In this document: one piece after another, positions 11,690 through 23,821 of the stretch
Numbering within the stretch: position 1 is the stretch's first letter
Layout of the letters: every line of letters begins with the position of its first letter
The notes under the pieces: generated by a model
Database searches by the model: none
Seen by the model: only the letters and a program-made list of their open reading frames with translations
Told to the model about the DNA's origin: nothing
Program-made: the position numbers and the translations under genes
Assembly: GCF_037975245.1 (NCBI RefSeq)
Contig: NC_092561.1
Location: 17,739,001 to 17,803,000, forward strand
Source: Apostichopus japonicus
Lineage: Eukaryota; Echinodermata; Holothuroidea; Aspidochirotida; Stichopodidae
Length of the DNA stretch: 64,000 bases
Direction of reading: 5' to 3'

Positions 11690-12360
11690 CGGTACATGTG
11701 TATTTTGCCCTTATATCAATTGTTGATGCCTCTCCTTACATTGTTCCTGCCCCTCCAACTCAGAATTCCAGCTTTCGGTCCTGTTTCCCCCTCCAGCCAA
11801 CCCCCTCCCCCCTTTGACCACCAGCTAAGGTCCTGGTAGCAACCTTATTACCTTTGAACAGAACGACACGTGCTTCCCTTTACACGAGGGACAATATTAA
11901 TTGCTCCCTTTATGTCATCGCAAATTCAATGCGATGTGTTGCAAGAAGGGGTATTCCCTAAATTGCATAACAAAGTTTTTCTTTGTGACGTCATATCCTA
12001 TCGAATCCGTGCGAAGACAACTGTAGTAAATAATAAAGTAGGCCTATCAGTCATTCTTGACATTTCTTAGTAGTGTTATGTTAGATATAAATCGTCCTTG
12101 ATTGCAAAAAGAAGATGCCACAAAAACACTTTTTTTTTCACCGGTAGTTAATATTGAATGTAACAAGGGATGTGGCTGCGACGTGAAGATATGGATTTCA
12201 AAATAGGGGAGAATTCACAGGTGTAATACTAATCCAAATATTACTGGAAATAATAAGTTTTCCTCAGGGTTAGAATGAACAAGTTATCAGTTGAAAAGAT
12301 CACCAGCTCAGATTTATGAGCTAATGTCGAAAATATTTCGTGCAACAATGTTAACGTCCT
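11690..12360. other. No gene recognised
   Basis: Sequence between the foldback element and a SINE. It includes a short C-rich stretch (about 11745-11815). Nothing with splice-supported coding content was seen. Confidence 0.5.
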
Positions 12361-12368
12361 GAAATACT

Positions 12369-12644
12369 ATGTATGTATGTATGTATGTATGTATGTATGT
12401 ATGTATGTATGTATATGTGATCTTCCCGCAAGCAGGAACTCGCGAAAGAAGCCATGGAGGCTTATAGACTCGCAAGCTGACCGAAGCCAATCTCTCGGCA
12501 CACATCCATTTAACGTCCATGTCGGGAAGTTGTTATTGAACAACACCCTTGCCAGACGACACACCTTGCTGTCGGCGGGGAATCGAACCGGGGATCTCAT
12601 GACTGGGAGACGCCGGCGTTAACCACTAGGCTATACACTCCGCC
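12369..12644 (-). mobile_element. tRNA-derived SINE, family B, with ATAC tail
   Basis: On the minus strand the head at 12644 carries an A-box-like TAGCCTAGTGGTTAACGCC and a B-box GGTTCGATTCC. A non-tRNA body of about 170 bp follows, then a 3' tail of (ATAC)n, seen on + as (TATG)n at 12369-12414. A second, more diverged copy lies at about 62975-63224. The tRNA-like head, unrelated body and simple-repeat tail are the standard SINE plan. Confidence 0.85.
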
Positions 12645-14358
12645 TTTTTTACTCATTTCATTGTAAACATTCCATTGTTCTGTCTAATAGCAACTATGAT
12701 AGGGCCAACGCTGATTTTGATAACTTATTCCGTTGGTGAGATATAAGAATGTGAAATTTATTCGTTTCATAGCTGGATAAAACAAAAATTAAAAAAATAC
12801 GCAATAATTTGTGACGTCACACATGGATAAGAACTAATCAAAACGTATTTCCTTTTCACTGTTCAGTACTGGAGCAATTATTACATCCTCTGGTCCCTGC
12901 CGCCTCCCTACCCCCACCCCCCTTCATAGCACACGAAAATTGCGTGAATTCCACCCGCCACTGGCTGCACTGTCACCTATGTGATCATCAGTTGTTCTGC
13001 GTGTAATTACCGAGGGAGGTATAGCGCCACCATTTAAAACATCGGTCTGTTTTCAGCGTAGGGAAGGTCGTAAACGGTTCGAAATTCATATAAAGAGATT
13101 TTACAGATTAGCTTCACACTCCAACCATGTATATACCAATTCTGCGTTAACGCAAAGAATGACGTAACCATGCATGTATTGAGTACACCCACCCATGGTA
13201 GGCTGAAGGGGCTTTCCAAATGATGTCATAAGGGTAATAGAGTAATAGAGTGTCAAAACCGATTCCCACCCAACCCTTGTGTGTAACACCCAAAGGCGTT
13301 AGAGATATATTCAATGCAAAACTATTTTTTTATTTATTTATTTATTTATTATTTCTATTCTTTCTTTATTCAACGCAAAACTTACAATGACGAGAAGGAA
13401 ATTAATCAGTGTTATCTCTTGGCCCTTATTCGAAACTTCAGCGTTCAGTTATTTAATGATGGAGTTACGTTATAGCTCCATGGTTTGATGTAACATAAGT
13501 TTGACTAGCTTAAACATTCCCTTACTTTAGCTTTGAGTAGACTAGTATAATCTTCTTGTTGATTTATCCTTTTTAAGTTGAGACTTTTGTAATATTTACC
13601 GTACTTAGCTGTCAATGTTTTCTGTATATTAAAGATTTCATCATTAAATGCAGCGGTTTAGTAGAAATATTACATAACTTAATAAAATTGAAGTATAAAA
13701 AGGGCAAAGACGTTTTCAAACCCATTGCCCTCATGACATCATCAAATGTTGTTGCCAGATACATTTACAAAATAACATAAAATATATATATTTTTTATTT
13801 TTCAACTTTAAAATATATTTAACTTTAAACTTTAAAATAAAGTTTTTAACTTTAAAATATATTTAAAACAAAATTGTATCTAGTAGCGATTAATAAATGC
13901 TGTTGTATTGACCTAAATTAACCGAAGATATTATGTAAGTTTGCTTAGCAACCAGGATCGGCTCCAGAAGGATTCATCAAAGTTGTATCCCGGTGCCATG
14001 GATATTACTTGTGTACCTTCTGTGCTCAAGCTATGTAATATTTACACATAATTGGATATGTATCAGTTTAGCGAAATGATCTATGTACTTTTAGCTACAT
14101 GTGTGACTGCTGCTAGCTAAGTGCCAAATTAAAGCACGTTTTATGCAATGCAGACAGAAATGTTAACGGTCTACACAATTTAACTTAAAGGAACGTTTTC
14201 TTGTTAACTTTAAAAAAATCCGCTGAGATATTTGCCTACTTTTATCGGCTCCGGTACGAGTTGTAGATTGGACTGAATTTCCAAGGTAACAGCCTGTACA
14301 TGATGTATGTTAAGTTGGGTGGGGCACCTAACCTCTCCTTAACGAACGAGTATTTTCG
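12645..14358. other. No gene recognised
   Basis: AT-rich DNA with a (TTTA)n microsatellite at about 13325-13352 and repeated AACTTTAAAATATATTT motifs at about 13800-13865. No convincing exon was seen on either strand. Confidence 0.5.
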
Positions 14359-14749
14359 CCATATATTAAGGTGACCATATTTTCCTGACTGGAATCGGGG
14401 ACATTTATTGCGTGACTGATATGGGGGAGGGGTCTAAGGGGAGGGGGTGTCCCCCTCCCCTTTGAAAATTTTTCAAGTGCCTAAGGTGCATAGATGTAAA
14501 ATGGTTATACTTAGTAGCACTATTTAAATCAATTTTATTTTCAAAAATTTTGCTTTTTTTAGATGAAATTCACTAACTTTACGTGGTTCTTTAAGAGCTT
14601 GTGAGTTGCTCATGCTCACACTATAAGTGTCGTGTCGCCGTAGTTGCCAATTATACGGTCGAAAGAGTGCTAGGCTAGATCGATCTAGCCATAGGCGTAC
14701 GAGGCGGGGGGGGGGGGGCAGGGGGGGGGGCAGACTGCCCCCCAAATTT

Positions 14750-14890
14750 CCAGAGGACAAGAAATTCCGGCAAAAGTCCTGAAAAATTCGGGCAGCCTTA
14801 GAGGAGAAAAAAAAAAAATATATATATATATATTTTTTTTAGGCTGCCCGAATTTTTCAGGACTTTTGCCCGAATTTCTTGTCATCTGGA
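14750..14890. repeat. Long inverted repeat with A/AT/T loop
   Basis: About 49 bp from 14750 (CCAGAGGACAAGAAATTC...) is inverted at 14840-14890 with only a few mismatches. The arms enclose poly-A, (AT)n and poly-T. The arms include GCAAAAGTCCTGAAAAATTC. It could extrude as a cruciform and may be a replication-derived foldback within the middle element. Confidence 0.85.
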
Positions 14891-15079
14891 ATATAAATAT
14901 GCAGTAGCTTGCCCGAAACTTTTTCAAATTTTTGCCCGACAATTCCATGATTTTCTTTATTCAGCATCATTATGCCCGAATATTTCCGTGTAACACCACC
15001 GGAAGCGCAGTTCATCTGGGCTACCACGCTTTTTGCAAGATCAATTTTTTTTTCTAACTAGTCAATTGTTTACCTGGAC

Positions 15080-15719
15080 CAAGGGCGGCGGAACCGGGGG
15101 GCACGTGCCCCCCCCACTTTTCCTCAGGTTAAAATTGTGCCTTTTTTCTATATAAAAATTGAGGTGCCTCAAGTTAGCAAGAGGCCAGGGAACCATAATG
15201 AACACTCGGGAAGGGCCGTTTCCGGCCATCTGAGGGGTTTGTAAAACCAAAAAATTTCATAGTACGCTCCGCGCCAACCGATGGTGGCGCTCCGCTCAGA
15301 TAGTCGTGCATACAACTTTGCAAATCCTGGCTAAGCCCGTGACTTTTAATGAATTTCTGTGGGTCAAACTTAAAACTATTTCGAATGGAAAATTTGTTAA
15401 GATATTAACAAGAAAAAAAAACAGTCTAATTCGGAAGATTCCTACATTAGCAACTAGCATGATTTCACCTCATTTTGTCTCAAGAGAAAACTTGTTCCTT
15501 GTTTCCCAATTTGCGTATTGGATATTGCAGTGCTAGTATGCATATTTTCCTTTAGGGGGGGGGGGGGCGTTGATGGAGTGATGTGTATACACAAATAAGA
15601 TAATACAATAAGAGTTATAAAGGGTACTAAATAGAGGGCTGCATCAGTCCAATCGAATTTCTGCAAAGTGCCCTTTGATGTAGGTGCCCCCCAGATTAAA
15701 AGTGCTTCCGCCGCCCTTG
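15080..15719. mobile_element. Inner hAT-like element (CAAGGGCGGCGGA ends)
   Basis: A 640-bp element with perfect ends CAAGGGCGGCGGA (15080-15092) and TCCGCCGCCCTTG (15707-15719). It is flanked by ACCTGGAC (15072-15079) and ACCTGGAT (15720-15727), a 7/8 target duplication. A minus-strand copy of the shared core module sits at about 15205-15305. There is a poly-G tract at about 15556. No transposase is encoded. Confidence 0.85.
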
Positions 15720-16531
15720 ACCTGGATATCCCCAACATGAGTGTATATAGAAGAAACATTTTCTTTCTCATGGATGGTGGGGGGGGGGGGGTGCCTACAA
15801 GCATAGAAGTACGGGTTTATCATATTCTTTGTTATATTTTATACTTTTTTGTGAGACAAATTGCAGTCTCACCCGACACAGCGACATTATCCCGCTTACG
15901 TGTCCTTGAACAATGTATGTTTTTCTGGAGGTAGTTGAGTACTGTGTTAAAATAATAAATAAGGTAACTAAATAGGAGCTTAAAAAATATACTGTCCCAT
16001 TTTCCCCCTTCAAAGTGATGTTACCATTTTTTCTTCTTCTAATAAACCAAATTTTTGGGGAAGTGTAAATTTCTAAAACGTGAGATTATAAAATAAAGAA
16101 TGTTTAGATGCAACTTGCAAGGCCTCAGAAGTGCCGTTTCCGGCAATCTGAGAGGCATTGTGTGCCCAAAATTTCTTGTAACGCTACGCGCCAACCGATG
16201 GTGGCGCTCCGCTTAGATAGTGTCACGGGAACTTTCGGGCACAAAAAGTTCTGCCCCCCCAAACTGAAATGGTCCCGTACGCCTATGGATCTAGCACATT
16301 TTTTAACAGTGTTTCCACTTTACACTGGCCCACCTGTTCCGTTCTGCGATTGCTCACTTGACTAAATTTGTTTTTACAATTATTTTACTAATAATGTGGG
16401 ATATTTTCGAAATTCCTGAACATTTTGACGAATCGGGGACATTTTCGGAAACGCTTTTTCATCGGGGACAGCACACTGTAATCGGGGACTGTCCCCGAAA
16501 ATCGGGGACGTCTGGTCACCTTACCATATAT

Positions 16532-17445
16532 AGATATAAATATTCTGTTATTATTTGTTGTTGATGGTGCTGTTGATACCAAGTGGACAAATTCAACCTA
16601 AAATGCAATTTAACTTAAAGTAAGTTATAAGAGTCTAGCACTGGGAATTCATTACAGCGGGGATTTTTGAGAATAACCTGAGACAACTTTCATAAATGAT
16701 TACCGGGAAAAAGTATTTCTAATTTTATGAATATTCATGAAGTTATCATAACCAATAGAGCCATTGAACTTATACTGACGTGTTGAAGTGCATACTCGTC
16801 CATGTTGCTGGTAGCCCGCAAATAACCTCTAAGAATATTATAGCTCACCAGATGTCACGCAATATTTCCAAGAATAATGCACTTTTGAATGCAATTTGAT
16901 TCGTAGGCCTAGATAGGCTTTCACGAGTCAACTCCGTCACTGATATTATAGTTTACAAGATGTCACGTTACCATGACCCAATATTTCCAAGAATAATACA
17001 CTTTCAATGAATGACATTCGAATCGTAGATAGGCTTACACCAGTCAACTTTTAACGGTTCTTGAATATCATTTAAACGGTCTCAAAGGTTATTAACATTA
17101 TGATAGACATATCAGATCGGAGGAATTTATGTACATGATTTAGTTCATTTGTCTGATAATATTTTTGAGCTTTCTCAGTAAATCGTGAGCAATATAGAAA
17201 TCGGTCAAAGTTGAAATATTTTAAGTACTAGTTAGGTAAAAAAAAAAACCTCTGCTTCTATGTAAACGGCAACAATATGGATTATTAAATAAAATTTGCG
17301 ACAGAGATATACATTGTACTAGATCATTGAAGGTCATTAATCATAGCCCCTAATATGCTCTAATGTCGAATAATGGTCACTTATGCTCCAACTTCAACAC
17401 ACCCTCAAAAGTATATTTCCTAAAACTCTAAAAAAAACTCTAAAA
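16532..17445. repeat. Diverged tandem duplication in otherwise empty DNA
   Basis: Segments at about 16829-16935 and 16945-17048 are two diverged copies sharing AGATGTCACG, CAATATTTCCAAGAATAAT and CGTAGATAGGCTT. The rest is AT-rich with no gene seen. Confidence 0.6.
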
Positions 17446-17448
17446 ACC

Positions 17449-17745
17449 TGTGCTGTGGCCGAGTGGATAAAGGCGGTGGCATTTGAAGCAATGAGGCTTA
17501 GCAATCGGGAGGTTCCGGGTTCGACAACCGGCCGGGTCATAGTAAGGTGGGTTTTTCACCCAAGAGCAATCTACGGTTTTCCCATCTGAAATGACTTTCT
17601 AAATTTGAGCTAAAATGTTGAATTGGAAGCCACCCGACGTGTAAGTTGTACTCCATAAGCCCTTGCGGGTTTCTCCCACATTTTGTGGTCGCTTAAGCGT
17701 CGTAAATTAACTGCTACAGAATTATGATTCTGATTATGATTATTA
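17449..17745 (+). mobile_element. tRNA-derived SINE, family A (plus copy)
   Basis: The head is GTGCTGTGGCCGAGTGGATA (A-box GTGGCCGAGTGG), with B-box GGTTCCGGGTTCGAC about 50 bp on, as in a Ser/Leu-type tRNA with a long variable arm. The body contains CATAGTAAGGTGGGTTTTTC and CCCTTGCGGGTTTCTCCCAC, and the copy ends in a TGATTATGATT-type tail. A second copy of the same family lies on the minus strand at 21604-21868. Confidence 0.85.
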
Positions 17746-20590
17746 ATTGTCTAATTTACAACTTCTCATAACTAGAAGTCACTTGGAGAAATCAGCCCTA
17801 CCATGAGTTTACGTATTTTTTTTCCCAAAAACGTTTAACAATTCTCTTAAAGCATACTTAAATTTGGGGTCAATACCTATAACCTGTAACCATTATCATA
17901 TCCGTCTGTTCAGCTAGTTTGCAAAGCGAGCACGAGCAACTAACGTGGTTGCTTTCTAAACTAATCAAACATACGGTATAGCATATCCGACCAATCTTAC
18001 TTCTTCATTTTGTAAAGTGTCGACCATATCGGATGCTATAGATTGGGGAAGTAAAAGTTTGCTTAGTCTTGTGCCATTTATAATTAGGTTGCTAATTAAC
18101 CCAATTACTAGCTGACAAGATCAATTAAAATTTTGACAGGTCTCTCCATCTGATAATTGGGTGAATTCTGTAGGCATTTCCGGTTGGTAAGTGTCCAGGC
18201 CAATAAGGTTGGGCGTGGAGGTTTACTTAAGCTAATTAATGATGGAAGCACAAATTGTGGTTGGCAGCTTAAGATCATTCATTTTTTTTAAGTACATTTA
18301 ACGATTAACAGACTAGTTTTGTGTGTTATGCGTGGATGTATTCATGATTGGTGACAACATCTCCTTTAAATAGTTTAGTAATCATAGTTATTAACCATTA
18401 AAAATGGGCATACCACCCGGCTACCAACTTCATTGAAATCGGACCATGCCAATAATATTTACCACAGTGGTTTTCTCGCAGGCGTGGTGCTACATCGACA
18501 TATACATACATTTACCTGGACCGACTACGTCAATGGGGAGACGCGAAAAAACCCGTACCGACCATGGAGGGTCATGTGACGTTCTCTCTGGTAGCACTCA
18601 ACTCTTATAGTACTCCTTGAATGTATATTCTACAACAAATTAGGCCATGATCTCTTAGCTACCACATTCATTGTGAAGCTACGCGAACAGTGTAAGCTAA
18701 TAAGTGGTACATTTCCCTAATGTGTATAGCAGTTTTCGATTCCAAAATTACCATTCTGAGAATTTTCTTTCAAAAAATCGAACTGTAGCTGGAACGCACG
18801 TAGCAGGACTGTACACAACTGTACACAGATACGAGAAGCAGACGACATGTTCGTTGCTCCTTAGCAACACACGTCTCCTTGCCGTTTTGCACGTAAGCAA
18901 GCGCGCATGACTGACGTAAGGAGTCTATAAGACTCTGCAAGTAATTGTTCGAATAGTAGCCAGGGTCTATACAGATCAGGCTTTTTTATGAGACGGAAAG
19001 GAAATCTCAACAATGTTATCATCCAAACCTAAGTAACTATCCTCAAATTTACCGTAAATGCCGTTATATTGGCGTTTTGTTGTCTTCGGAACGCTTATCT
19101 CTTCGAACTGACAATGGGTTAAATAATATGTAAATAGCACCTGCATGGGTGCACATCACATTACCTTCCATGGTTGGTAAGTTTTCGTACTGTGGAGTGA
19201 TCCCTCCAGGTCATTCTTAAAGTCGATGTAGTGCTATGCCAACTGTGGCATACCAACACCAGTGAACATTGGGCTGACTCTTTCCCCCTTCCCCCTTCTA
19301 CTCCCCTCCATAAGCCTGTATCAGGCCACTGCAGCTACTTTCAGACAACCAGTACTTCTTTTATGGTTTGAAACATTTATAAGTTGGCATGGTATTCATG
19401 CAAGAAGGTAGCTTCAACTATTATACTATCGTGTCAGATTCCTATGGATGGCAAAATGAAGTTGAATTGAAGACACACAAAGATGATAAAGCTGATGGAC
19501 GAGAAACCATGATTTAGTGGAAAACAAAGAGAAGAAGAAGAAGAAGAAAACAGAAAGCAGAAACAAATCTTTATTATAGAGGAATTCACAAGGAAGAGAG
19601 GAAGATTATGGTTGTTTGTCATACAATCATGACATAGTCGTACGTCTCTATCTACAGCTCTGAATCATGCAAAAAAAAAACGACGCCCTCTATTCGAACA
19701 CTCCATACATCTGACGTTTAATAGTTGCTGGTAAGACAAACCGCATATATTTGTTGCCTTCGCTGTCGATTGAACCGAATACATGTGCGAAGGGAAAGAT
19801 GGGGCGGGGGTGTTGGGGACGATGTGATAGAAATATGTGGGGAAGGGAAGGGGTCAGAGGATGCCAAGCTTATTCCTCCCATATCGTAAAATGCTTTTCA
19901 TTGGCATTGTCGAAAGACGTTTCTGTAGTTAATCCTCCCCCAACTTTCCCACGTTGTAATATCAGCCAAAGTTTATACACAGTAAAGGCGTTTTCACTAT
20001 TGTGATTCGGTTCTCAAAGTTCGACGATACGTGACAGTACGCACGAGAACGCTTTCTCGACGCATGAGTACGCTTTCTCGACGTAACAGAACGCATGGGT
20101 ACGCTTTTTTCGAAAGCCGGGAATGTTCACTGCAAGTGTATATAAATTCTTTCGCGTTGTATTTTCTTATGTAAACTTAAGTCATATCTAAATGGTAATA
20201 TTTGCCGTAGCTACTAACTTGCTTACATTAAAACATCTAACACGTTCTTGAATTTCAACCTTCTCGACTGACATTCATGAGTATAAAAACGCTGCATTGA
20301 TTGGTTGGTTTCGAGCACGCTTGGTAAACATACGTAATTGCCTCATTGGCGTGCCATAAGTGCGTTACACTACCGCACACTTTCGTCACATGTCGGCTAC
20401 TTGCTGGCGTTCGAAATGACCTGGCGGTTTCATTTTCAATGTATTTGGAAATCGCAGGGTACATAAATCAACAAGAACAGTCTTCCCACCCAGAGGCAGA
20501 ATATTGTACCTTATCCAAGTCATCTGACGCAATAGTCGCGTGATATGTGTGCACGTGGACAGAAATCAAAAGATATCGAAACAATATAAA
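17746..20590. other. No gene recognised
   Basis: AT-rich sequence. A GAAGAAGAAGAAG purine run is at about 19525-19547, and GTACGCTTTCTCGACG-like motifs repeat three times at about 20035-20115. No splice-supported coding exon was seen. Confidence 0.5.
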
Positions 20591-20740
20591 GTCAGAAAAA
20601 CATTCTCTTAGGAGACCGAACAACAAGCAGCGCTAAGAAGACGTGCACTACGGAATGAGCAAAGCACAAGTATTAGCTAAGAACACCACCGCAGTAATAG
20701 CTAACAATAGCAGTGCTAGCCAACGACACCACTGTATCTA

Positions 20741-21228
20741 CTTGCCTGTGATAAACAAAGAATCAGAGCATTCTTGAAGTATTGTTCTAAGATTTTCAGG
20801 TTGGATTATGAGAGTATGGTTGATCAGGTCAATGGTGGAGCTAGGCATGAATTTATCAGACTAAGTAGGAATATTCAAAGAGAAGAAAATCACCCGCTTC
20901 ATGCAGAACTGAAATCAATGTGTCGAAACACTAGCTATATTCTCAGGAATCGTGCATTGACACCAAAATATAGAGTGCAAGTTTTCAGAAACTCGTTTGT
21001 ATACAGAGCATCTAATTTTATTCAACATGACACTTTCAATGACTTGATTTGATGTAATTTGTATAGTTTCCACAATTTTTATTCCCTAATTGGGTTACTG
21101 TTTCCTAACTTTTATACATTTTATGAATGCACATAACATTTTATTTATTTTATTTATTATACTCACCATTTTCCTATTTATGAACTGTATTTTATGCAAT
21201 TTATACTGGAATAAACGAAACGAAATCA
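20741..21228 (+). mobile_element. 5'-truncated LINE (CR1/Jockey-type) 3' end
   Basis: An open frame of about 104 codons (20741-21052, stop TGA) reads LACDKQRIRAFLKYCSKIF at its start. It contains HPLHAELKSM, then ILRNRALTPKYRVQVFRNSF. The order HPLH, followed by an R-N-R segment and F-x-N-S-F-x-x-R, is typical of the C-terminus of CR1/L2-like LINE reverse transcriptase proteins. An AT-rich 3' UTR follows, ending in GGAATAAACGAAACGAAA. The enzyme copies element RNA into DNA at the target; this fragment lacks the catalytic domain. The clade is not certain. Confidence 0.55.
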
Positions 21229-21603
21229 GCTAAGAAAACCACACTATCAGTATGAACACCACATTTAACGTTAAAGAACACAATTAGAGCCTTACCGAAG
21301 AGCAGTACGGTAGTTTGTCTAGAGGAAAACAAAACTAGCAAGGTAAAGAACGGAAATCAAGGTACACTAACTTAAACACCTAATTATTAACAGAGAACAC
21401 CATTACACAAGATTATCGAAGACGGTGTGAAAGCTACGAGAACCACAATATAAGTTTCGAACACCAAAGTATATGTTATAAGGATATCAGAAAGGGCTAG
21501 CTATAGGAACACGACAGGGTTTGATACGAACCCACCGAATCTGCATTAAAAGATTAACAGTATTATAATCATATCATCATGCAGTCATTTTTACTACCAT
21601 GAG

Positions 21604-21868
21604 AGATCACAAATGTGGGAGAAAGCCCGCAAGGGCTTATGGAGTACAACTTTCACGTCGGGTGGGCTTACAATTCAACATTTTAACTCAAATGGGGAAT
21701 CTTGTCAATTTAAAATTTGTCATTTCATATGGGAAACCGTAGATTGCTCTTGGATGAAAAACCCACCTTACTATGACCCGGCCAGGGATCGAACCCCGAA
21801 CCTCCCGCTTGCTAAGCCCCATTGCTTGAAATGCCATCGCCTTTATCCATTCGGCCACAGCACCGGTA
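21604..21868 (-). mobile_element. tRNA-derived SINE, family A (minus copy)
   Basis: On the minus strand the head at about 21866 reads GGTGCTGTGGCCGAATGGAT, with a B-box GGTTCGGGGTTCGATCCC. The body matches the plus copy at 17449-17745, including CATAGTAAGGTGGGTTTTTC and AAGCCCTTGCGGGCTTTCTC at the 3' end. Open frames on both strands across it are shadows of the SINE. Confidence 0.88.
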
Positions 21869-22019
21869 TTAACAAAGAGTAAGGCATTGTTTACTATAAC
21901 CGTCATTATTTAAGGATATCATAGGATTACATGATACCACCTCACGGTTATCTAAGATTAAGAACATAACAATTAAATATGAACACCACGGTAAACCAGG
22001 GCACCAACAAATATTCCCT

Positions 22020-22815
22020 TCACAAGACTTTGAAAACGGTAACAAGCTTGTAGATGTTGTGACGAGATGCTATAAATAAACCCCTTCATACAGTTGGGAC
22101 TCCTTCAAATTTCATGATAGGCTAATTTGACAATTTGTTCTTAAACTTATTAAAACGTCCCTGTTTTACTATAAACCTCTTCAACAAGTTTGATTAAAAT
22201 CCTCTCATCACGGAATCAGCAGCTTGTGTAATCGACGGGGAAATCCCTTTTGAGGACATGCTGACGCATATGCAGGTTAGGTCCCCGTGGCATACTTTCG
22301 GTTTCGTCTCAACGCTAAGCGGCAGAAGCGATGAAATCATCGTTAGCTGTAAAAAGCTGAGGAGTCCAAACTATAGCCTCCTCGGAATTTTCCATTCTGA
22401 TTCATATCCTGTAATTAGGAAGCTGGTATATACGTGGACACCGGCTCTCTGTTGTTACTGGACTCGCGGATACGGTCAGATAGAAAAAAAAAACGTACGA
22501 TGGTTCATCAAAAGTCTCAGAAAAAGAAAGGTCGACGAGAAATTGGATTGTTGTGTTTTTTGCAGTTTAATTTGATAACGTTTAGGCACAAAATCAAGTT
22601 CAATGTTGTAGAGCGGCAAAACATCATTGCTAGCAGTCTAGGTTCTATTGATATAGTTCCTTAATTATTTTGAGAAATTATTCTTTTAACACATTAGGTT
22701 CCTAAATTACAGTGATTAGAATATGAATTTGGTCACACACAGACCAGTAGTGCAGCTCCTCAGATGAAACACACTACTCGATCGGAAACGATAAGACTTG
22801 TATGACCTATATGTA
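22020..22815. other. No gene recognised
   Basis: A 105-codon open frame (22258-22575) has no recognisable motif, signal peptide or splice context, and is treated as chance. Otherwise nothing was seen. Confidence 0.4.
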
Positions 22816-22818
22816 AAT

Positions 22819-22928
<110 letters not shown>

Positions 22929-23325
22929 CTAAAGAAAGAATACTAACATTGAAATTTGGCTTTAACTGTCTATGACATTTTGGGAACTAAATTGGTGCCT
23001 AAAGTCTTGCCTTTAACTTTGTTTCCTATATTAACTGAAACTAGGTTGTTAGTAAGTTGTATCAATATCATACGATCGGCCTATGGTTAAATTTGTAAAA
23101 TTATCTGTTCCTAACTAGCACTGAAATATCACAGGTTTAAATAGAAGACGTATAACGCCTACTCTATTTTGAATATAAGGATCGGGCACAAGACGTTGTT
23201 GCCCGAAAATATAGCTCTAAGGAACCCATCATCTTCACTGTGGTAAATTCAATGCACGAAAATTTGAAAAAAGAGAAAAAAAGTGGGTAATATTATTGCG
23301 AGATGTTTATTTGCATGGGACTAGA

Positions 23326-23574
23326 CCGCTACCGCCGCTACTACTACAACTGCTACTAATACTACTAGGCTACTGCTACCACTACTATTACTGCTACTAG
23401 TAGTACTACCACTAGTACTGCTACTAATACTACCACTACTACTGCTACTACTACTGTTACTATTACCACTACCACAACTACTACTGCTACCACTACTACT
23501 AGTACAACTAACACTACTACTACTACCACTACTTCTACTGCTACTACTACTACTACTACTACTACCACTACTAG

Positions 23575-23627
<53 letters not shown>

Positions 23628-23821
23628 GTACTACTACTACTACTACTACTAGTACTACTGCTTCTACTACTACTTCTACTGCTGCTAGTATTACTACCAC
23701 TACTACTACCACCACTACTACTACTGTTACTAGTACTAATACTACTGCTACTACTACTACTGCTACTAGTACTAATACTACTGCTAGTAATACCACTATC
23801 ACCACTAGTACCACTGCTACT
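23326..23821. repeat. TAC/CTA trinucleotide array
   Basis: About 495 bp of ACT-type trinucleotides with scattered substitutions (GCT, AGT, ACC). The phase of three is preserved throughout, so minus-strand frames of 149-179 codons appear as poly-serine or poly-valine. These are artefacts. The central part (about 23575-23650) is the purest. Confidence 0.95.

Larger units (their letters stand above)
14689..16288. mobile_element. Middle nested element (CCATAGGCGTACG ends)
   Basis: CCATAGGCGTACG (14689-14701) and CGTACGCCTATGG (16276-16288) are perfect inverted repeats, flanked by ATCTAG on both sides (14683-14688 and 16289-16294), a 6-bp duplication. Runs of G and C lie just inside the ends. It contains a large near-perfect palindrome (14750-14890), the inner element (15080-15719) and, on the minus strand at about 16118-16225, a copy of the shared core module. 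No intact transposase is present. Confidence 0.85.
14367..16523. mobile_element. Outer hAT-like element (TAAGGTGACCA ends) hosting nested insertions
   Basis: TAAGGTGACCA (14367-14377) and TGGTCACCTTA (16513-16523) are perfect inverted repeats. They are flanked by a perfect 8-bp duplication CCATATAT (14359-14366 and 16524-16531), the hAT signature. Subterminal DNA repeats the motif ATCGGGGAC at the left end and several times at the right end (16430-16510), plausible transposase-binding sites. Removing the nested element at 14689-16288 leaves about 560 bp, so the original insertion was a non-autonomous MITE. Confidence 0.88.
20600..22015. repeat. Degenerate GAACACCAC minisatellite split by retroelements
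   Basis: Motifs of the type CTAAGAACACCAC or GAACACCAC recur at about 20670-20735, 21225-21480 and 21945-22010. This suggests one decayed short-period array later interrupted by a LINE 3' fragment (about 20740-21230) and a SINE (21604-21868). Confidence 0.5.

Noticed and set aside
17449-17530. Functional tRNA-Ser/Leu gene
   Set aside because: A- and B-boxes are present, but the stems are imperfect, a SINE body follows and a second copy exists at 21.6 kb; it is a SINE head.
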